Below are positions 60,037 to 64,000 of a stretch of DNA of 64,000 nucleotides, one piece after another. A model generated the notes under the pieces. That model searched no databases and was not told the origin of the DNA. It saw only the letters and a program-made list of their open reading frames with translations. This stretch comes from Candidatus Hydrogenedentota bacterium. Lineage in GTDB: Bacteria > Hydrogenedentota > Hydrogenedentia > Hydrogenedentales > JAGMZX01. The stretch covers positions 23,182 to 87,181 of the forward strand of contig JAKQEQ010000086.1 in the NCBI GenBank assembly GCA_029556545.1. Direction: 5' to 3'. Positions within the stretch are counted from its first letter, which is position 1. The number at the start of each line of letters is the position of its first letter. Made by a program: the position numbers and the translations under genes.

Positions 60037-60578
60037 GTTCGCGCCCTTTCTCCCTCGCTGGGAACGTTGGATGTATTGTCGGTGTCGTCGCCGATCGCGG
60101 CGACGGCACGGCCCTGACCTAGTCGCGGCGGGGAAATGTCCCCGGCCAATTCCTTGAGTTGCGCCTCGCGCTGCTCGCGGAAGGCGCGCCACGCCGGCAC
60201 GCTCCAGATTTCGATGTGCCGCCCCACCCCGATGATCACCGCCTCTTGTCGCGGCTCGAGCCCGGCGTGCTCGCGGAGATACGGAACAAGCTGCATCCGG
60301 CCCTGCCCGTCGAGAACCGCTTCCGACACGCTGCTGAAAAGGAGACGCCGGAAATCCAGCGCGCGCGGATCCAGGGGGCCGAACTGATTGAAGTGTTCAA
60401 GGACCCGCTGCCACTCCTGTTCCGGATAGAGGAAGATGCAACCATCGTAGCCACACGTCATATACCAGTCGGAGTGTTTGAGCACGCGCATGGTTTGACG
60501 CATGCGCGACGGAATCGTGACGCGCGACTTGTCGTCGATCGTTGTTTTCAGTTCGCCGTAATACACAACTTCACCCAC
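60033..60578 (-). CDS. mraZ: MraZ, transcriptional repressor of the dcw operon
   Basis: 181 aa from GTG 60578. Two SpoVT/AbrB-like halves: GELKTTIDDKSRVTIPSRMR near residue 8 and EAVLDGQGRMQLVPYLREHAGLE near residue 85. The C-terminal tail of about 40 residues is longer than in E. coli (152 aa). A GTG at 60566 (MYYGELKTT) matches the family N-terminus better and would keep all three operator repeats in the leader, so the true start may be 12 nt downstream. MraZ binds repeated GTGGG boxes; three lie right here (60574-60598). It heads the minus-strand operon mraZ to murG. Confidence 0.93.
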   Translation of the reverse strand: MGEVVYYGELKTTIDDKSRVTIPSRMRQTMRVLKHSDWYMTCGYDGCIFLYPEQEWQRVLEHFNQFGPLDPRALDFRRLLFSSVSEAVLDGQGRMQLVPYLREHAGLEPRQEAVIIGVGRHIEIWSVPAWRAFREQREAQLKELAGDISPPRLGQGRAVAAIGDDTDNTSNVPSEGERART

Positions 60579-60598
60579 GATTTCCCACGTGGACCCAC
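60574..60598 (-). promoter_or_regulatory. MraZ operator (three GTGGG boxes, 10-bp period)
   Basis: On the minus strand GTGGG occurs at 60594-60598, 60584-60588 and 60574-60578, exactly 10 bp apart and thus on one face of the helix. This is the known arrangement of MraZ-binding repeats. The last box coincides with the annotated GTG start, another hint that translation may begin at 60566. Confidence 0.85.
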
Positions 60599-60610
60599 TT
60601 CATAAGCCAT

Positions 60611-60639
60611 CTTGTAGCAATTCTCGATGATTCTGTCAA
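60611..60639 (-). promoter_or_regulatory. dcw operon promoter
   Basis: TTGACA at 60634-60639 (perfect) and TACAAG at 60611-60616 with exactly 17 nt between them, on the minus strand. The expected transcription start, near 60604, lies just before the MraZ boxes, so bound MraZ would block initiation or early elongation. Confidence 0.75.
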
Positions 60640-60730
60640 GAGAATATTTCATCCCCTCGGCACAGCGAACAAGCAACGTAGCAAAAAGATAACGTGGCAA
60701 TAAGAAAGATTAACACAATATGTTGTGGTC

Positions 60731-60770
60731 ATTGGTCCAATAAGGTCAAGATTAGTCCAATATATTGAAA
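60731..60770. repeat. two 20-bp-spaced direct repeats of ATTRGTCCAATA
   Basis: ATTGGTCCAATA at 60731-60742 and ATTAGTCCAATA at 60751-60762 differ at one position and are spaced by 20 bp, two helical turns. The core TTGGTCCAA is itself a palindrome around one base. They lie upstream of the dcw promoter and far upstream of the glycine-rich gene. Confidence 0.5.
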
Positions 60771-61037
60771 AGGCGAAAGTTCGCGGTTCCCTCTGTCCAG
60801 ATCGACCGCGCGGGACGAATAGGGGTGGGTGAAATTGGGGGAAAGTCTGCACACGCGCGCACGTCTTGCCCCATAACCCGATGGAAGGCCAGGAAAGACC
60901 CCGATCGCGACACACCGCGGAAAAAGGGAGATCCCCTTGTGCTTTCAGGAACATTTCCGCGCCCGACGAGGGTTACCGCGGATACCGCTCGTTGCCGGCG
61001 GCGCACTCGTCCCCGGGAACGGCTCGGCATCGTGTTG

Positions 61038-61052
61038 ATTTGACGGTCAAAT
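61038..61052. promoter_or_regulatory. operator-like palindrome ATTTGAC-G-GTCAAAT
   Basis: A perfect 7-bp inverted repeat with a single central base, 38 nt upstream of the -35 of the promoter at 61091. The place and symmetry fit an activator or repressor site for the glycine-rich gene. Confidence 0.45.
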
Positions 61053-61090
61053 AGGTCGTGTTCAAAGAGCGGGATGCTAAGGCACCATTG

Positions 61091-61119
61091 TTGACAGGTT
61101 TCTTGTCTTATTGTATCAT
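61091..61119 (+). promoter_or_regulatory. promoter of the glycine-rich secreted protein gene
   Basis: Perfect TTGACA at 61091-61096 and TATCAT at 61114-61119 with 17 nt between. The expected start near 61126 gives a long leader of about 210 nt before the GTG start at 61339. Confidence 0.65.
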
Positions 61120-61338
61120 TCAAACGGCTTGGGGCGGCGTCGGCGCTGCGGCGTAACTCGGGTCTTAATTGTGCGGTCTTGCAGGCCAAGAACGGCGGCC
61201 CTGAAGTCCGCGAGTGCGGTGGTCGCACGGAGTGGCGCGGTGAAGAACGGTTTTGCGCTCTATCGGCTGTATCGGCAGTCGTTCAGGTCTCATCTTTTGA
61301 CACGAGGGCCTCGTGTCGCAACGGAAAGGGCAGGAATC

Positions 61339-64000
61339 GTGAAGAAGAATCCGGGAATCCTTTTTGCTCTCGCGGCGGCGCTGTTGTGCTGCGCGACCCT
61401 GGCGCAGGCCCAAGTGTCCCCGCCGGTCGATTATGACACGACCCTGGACCGTTACGACGAGCAGTTGGGGGCGCTGCTGGTGAACACGCAGGGCACCAAC
61501 CTGTGGCGGAACGGGTCGCCGCCGGCCTATACGGAGGTGCCGCAGAGCACGCACCTGTTTGTGGCGGTGGACAACGATCAGAACGGGATACGCGACGACG
61601 ATCATTTCGCGCTGCTCGAAGCACTACTGAACGGCACGGGCTGCGTGCCGGGCACCGTGCCGCGCCAGGCGATTCGCGATTCCTTCCAGTTCAACCGCGC
61701 GCGAATCACGGCAACGGAACTGACGCTGACGAACGTGCGCGTAAGTTTTACCGCCCTCGGTGGTCTAATCAGCTACGATAGGACGATCACCGTCAAGACC
61801 GGCGAAGGCGGTAGTCCCGAGGCCAACTGTCTGCCCGAAATACCGATCGTGGGCACGACGTGCTTCGACGTTCCCAGCCTCTACGACCCGAACAAGCCGG
61901 GCGGATCGTTGCTCGACAGCGATGATTATCCGTTCATGCGTTCCGACACGGTCGATCTGGCGGCGGGATTTATGACGATGGGCGACCAGTACGGGATCAA
62001 CTACTGGAAGGACCTGCAGGCGGTGGTGATTAAGCGCGTCATCGTGGACGTGTTGCCCCGGCTGCTGCAGGACCTGAAGAAAGGCGCGCCGCTGCCGAAG
62101 GACTACGGCGAGGCGGTATTGCGCGGGATCATGGAAGGCTTGGCCGCGCAGGCATTCCCCCCGGACGCAGCGAAGGGCGCCGCGACCAACTGGAGCTGCG
62201 CCGGCATAGTGAACATTGACCAGACCGTCCCCGTGGATATTTCAGGGGTAGGAACCGTAAACGTCCGCATTCGCGTACCCGCGGCGTCTATCTGCACCGC
62301 CCTGACCAACTACATCAACTCGTTCAGTTGCGCGAATTATCAGTGCCAAGGAGCGCGTCTTTCCATCGCCAACCCCGTGGGCAATCTCAACGCGGACGGC
62401 CAGTCCAACGTGACGTCCTATGCGCTCGCGCCGGGCAACCGCTCGATGTTTCTGGGTTACGAGTGCGCGGAGTATCCCGAGAGTTACATCTTCTCGCAGG
62501 TACCCCAAGGCAACCTCGACGCGGGCGGCGTGCGCGTGCCCGGCTCCGATATCTCGCCGGGGAGTTGGACGTACGACGTGCAATTGTCCATGGCGGACAA
62601 GCCGTACCGCTTCCAGTGGTATTACAAGGCGCCGGGAGAACCGGCGTACGCGCCTTACGGTGACATACGGATAGGCGGACTGCTCCAGATTGACGGGCTC
62701 ACCGCGGGCGATCACTATTTCTACGCCAGGGTGCTCGGCAGTTGCTGCGCGTCCGATACGGACACCGTGATCACCGGCATCCGCGTGGTGCCGATTACCA
62801 TCACGCGCCAGCCGCCCGACAATTTCTCGTTTGTTATCGGCGAAGGCGCGGATGAGGACCTGGTGGACGCCACTATCTCCGACTCCACGGAACTGGTCTA
62901 TCAATGGTATCGCCGCTTAATCGGCGAGACGACATTCGTGCCCTACGGCGCGCCGAACGCGGACGGGCGCCTCATCTTTGACATCGGGGCCACCCAGGCG
63001 GACCGGGGAACCTACTTCTGCCGGGTCACGTCCGTCGTACACGAACATCACCGCGATACGCAGCATATTCAGGTGTTTCCCACTGTGTTCAGCACGCGTA
63101 TCTATGACCCCTATGCCGGACTGGGCACGCAAGGCCGCTCGCTCATAGTCAGCGGGAAAGCCTTGGGCGATATCACGATCAACACGGACGCGAATCCACC
63201 GACGCTGGCGGTCGAAGGCGGTTCGACCTATACGGGCGAAGTGGATTCCGGCGTCGCGGTGTTCCGCTTCGACAAGGTCGAAGTCACCACCGGTACAGTG
63301 ACGGTCTCCGGTTCGCGTCCGTTATCGATTGTGGCCGCGGGCGACGTGCTCTGGGGCGTGGGCGTCATTGTCCCGCCCGGAACGCTGGGCGGCGGCGCGG
63401 GCGGCCAAGGCGGCACGGGCGGCGGCGGCGGCGCAGGCGGCACAGGCGGCGCGGGCGGACGCGGCGGCAGCGGGGGCGGCGGCGCTTCCGGACGCAGCGG
63501 TGACGGTGACGGCAAGACCGGCGGTTCGGGAAGTAGTGGCTTGCCGGGCTCGGGCGGTGGTTCGGGCGCGGAAGGCGACGATGGCGAAGTCGGTAGCAGC
63601 GGCTTACCGGGCTTCGGCGGCTTCAGCGTCGCCGGCGGCGGTGGGGGCGGAGGCACAGGCGGCGGTGGCACGGGCGCTGGAGCATCGAGCGGCAGCAGCG
63701 GTGGCAGCGGCGGCGGGGGCGGGATAGGCGGAGCAATTCTTACCGGTGTGGATGGTCAGCCCGGTGGAGCAGGAGGCAGTGTTGCTGCCGCTGCCCCGGC
63801 GGGTGATAACGCCGAAGCCGGCGGCGCGGGCAGTCCGGGCGGGGCGGCGGAAACGCTGGTAGATGCAAATGCTTTGGCGCTTGCCGCAGGCGGCGGCGGC
63901 GGTGGCGGCGGCGGCGGCCAAGGCGGTGGCGGCGGTGGTGGCGGTGGTGGTGGTGGGGGTGGTGGCGGCGGCGGCGGCGGCGGCGCGGGGCGGCGCGGGA
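61339..64000 (+). CDS. very large secreted protein with Ig-like domain and glycine-rich region (5' part, runs off the window)
   Basis: The frame from GTG 61339 stays open to the last base (at least 887 codons); I checked it row by row and found no stop. The signal peptide is MKKNPGILFALAAALLCCATLAQA, cut before QVSPP. Residues about 25-320 have no recognised family (several Cys; a segment YGINYWKDLQAVVIKRVIVDVLPRLLQ). Two beta-sandwich segments follow (FQWYYKAPGEP and LVYQWYRRLIG...DRGTYFCRVTS; the latter is Ig-like). Then comes a beta-rich stretch (SLIVSGKALGDITINTDAN). From about residue 684 a PGRS-like region of Gly-Gly-X repeats continues to the window end. It is probably an extracellular or surface protein. 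The stop and length are unknown. Confidence 0.8.
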   Translation, partial: MKKNPGILFALAAALLCCATLAQAQVSPPVDYDTTLDRYDEQLGALLVNTQGTNLWRNGSPPAYTEVPQSTHLFVAVDNDQNGIRDDDHFALLEALLNGTGCVPGTVPRQAIRDSFQFNRARITATELTLTNVRVSFTALGGLISYDRTITVKTGEGGSPEANCLPEIPIVGTTCFDVPSLYDPNKPGGSLLDSDDYPFMRSDTVDLAAGFMTMGDQYGINYWKDLQAVVIKRVIVDVLPRLLQDLKKGAPLPKDYGEAVLRGIMEGLAAQAFPPDAAKGAATNWSCAGIVNIDQTVPVDISGVGTVNVRIRVPAASICTALTNYINSFSCANYQCQGARLSIANPVGNLNADGQSNVTSYALAPGNRSMFLGYECAEYPESYIFSQVPQGNLDAGGVRVPGSDISPGSWTYDVQLSMADKPYRFQWYYKAPGEPAYAPYGDIRIGGLLQIDGLTAGDHYFYARVLGSCCASDTDTVITGIRVVPITITRQPPDNFSFVIGEGADEDLVDATISDSTELVYQWYRRLIGETTFVPYGAPNADGRLIFDIGATQADRGTYFCRVTSVVHEHHRDTQHIQVFPTVFSTRIYDPYAGLGTQGRSLIVSGKALGDITINTDANPPTLAVEGGSTYTGEVDSGVAVFRFDKVEVTTGTVTVSGSRPLSIVAAGDVLWGVGVIVPPGTLGGGAGGQGGTGGGGGAGGTGGAGGRGGSGGGGASGRSGDGDGKTGGSGSSGLPGSGGGSGAEGDDGEVGSSGLPGFGGFSVAGGGGGGGTGGGGTGAGASSGSSGGSGGGGGIGGAILTGVDGQPGGAGGSVAAAAPAGDNAEAGGAGSPGGAAETLVDANALALAAGGGGGGGGGGQGGGGGGGGGGGGGGGGGGGGGAGRRG
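63390..64000 (+). repeat. glycine-codon-rich low-complexity tract
   Basis: GGC/GGT-dominated codons coding Gly-Gly-X with X mostly Ala, Thr, Ser or Asn; the last 110 nt are almost pure glycine codons. The tract is interrupted near 63735-63880 by a less repetitive stretch (ILTGVDGQPGGAGGS...). Opposite-strand Pro-rich frames are shadows. Confidence 0.85.

Larger units (their letters stand above)
60640..61338. other. 700-nt regulatory-type intergenic region
   Basis: The first 140 nt are markedly AT-rich and carry the 20-bp-spaced direct repeats at 60731-60770. The rest holds no convincing gene (the plus frame 60765-61043 is Arg-rich and shadow-like). It contains the palindrome at 61038-61052 and a strong plus-strand promoter at 61091-61119. 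No DnaA-box cluster, so not an obvious origin. Confidence 0.6.

Noticed and set aside
60765-61043. 92-codon plus frame in the regulatory spacer
   Set aside because: Arg-rich, no ribosome site, overlaps palindromic and AT-rich regulatory-type DNA.
63228-63671. Pro-rich minus-strand frame opposite the glycine tract
   Set aside because: Direct complement of Gly codons; the plus-strand frame has signal peptide and promoter.

Overview
The window is a GC-rich bacterial chromosome segment with tightly packed, mostly housekeeping genes. I see no plasmid, phage, rRNA, tRNA or CRISPR signature. The best guess for the lineage is Candidatus Hydrogenedentes (Hydrogenedentota) or a close relative in the Planctomycetes/Lentisphaerae neighbourhood. 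This is inference from memory of such genomes. It rests on a secreted protein with a very long Glu-Gly tract followed by paired LRVIQFYN-type C-terminal repeats, two FGly sulfatases, a pseudopilin with the C-terminal layout common in those phyla, and several kinds of short dispersed palindromic repeats. A MurE with the DNPR motif indicates a diderm-type, meso-DAP peptidoglycan.

Layout. 1-3.6 kb: hemY, then lolC-lolD. 3.6-8.1 kb (minus): a Tat-type sulfatase and a large membrane protein. 8.4-14.8 kb (plus): a lipoprotein, a secreted SGNH hydrolase with the Glu-Gly linker, an MFS transporter and a membrane-anchored alpha/beta hydrolase. 14.8-19.7 kb (minus): a six-gene pseudopilin / GspF operon without its ATPase or secretin. 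19.9-25.9 kb (plus): a plant-type glucuronokinase homologue, rsmI, a GntR regulator, acs and an OxlT-type MFS carrier. 26.0-33.1 kb (minus): two acyl-CoA dehydrogenases, an AtuA-like protein and an acyl-CoA carboxylase beta subunit, interrupted by a solitary HicB-like gene and a VapBC-type pair. 33.2-35.3 kb (plus): a macro-domain protein and a second sulfatase. 35.3-42.5 kb (minus): gyrB-gyrA, an SDR and a short class III CoA-transferase. 42.6-45.5 kb: a hybrid histidine kinase. 45.8-47.8 kb: a zinc-ribbon membrane protein, two very small membrane ORFs and an HSL-type esterase. 47.9-60.6 kb (minus): a division and cell-wall cluster in the order mraZ, STAS gene, rsmH, ftsL-like, ftsI(PASTA), murE, murF, mraY, murD, ftsW, murG. 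61.3 kb to the end: the 5' part of a very long glycine-rich secreted protein running off the window.

How the genes work together. The dcw cluster is one minus-strand operon with overlapping or nearly abutting genes. It is driven by a clear TTGACA-17-TACAAG promoter and preceded by three GTGGG repeats at 10-bp spacing, which is the MraZ operator. The acs promoter carries an operator-like palindrome just downstream of the expected start site, next to a GntR gene. The minus-strand acyl-CoA genes resemble a dispersed Atu / leucine-isovalerate type branched acyl-CoA degradation set.

The most unusual signal is that small palindromic repeats, which normally sit between genes, lie in frame inside protein-coding genes. 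One 33-nt element occurs in hemY and again, antisense, in murF, where a second element sits beside it. Another family encodes the N-terminus of a pseudopilin and forms the stop codon of the CoA-transferase. Other notable points are MraY with about 135 extra residues in a periplasmic loop, a STAS gene inside the dcw operon whose phosphorylatable serine is a tyrosine, and a 9-nt repeat family at both ends of a pilin gene.
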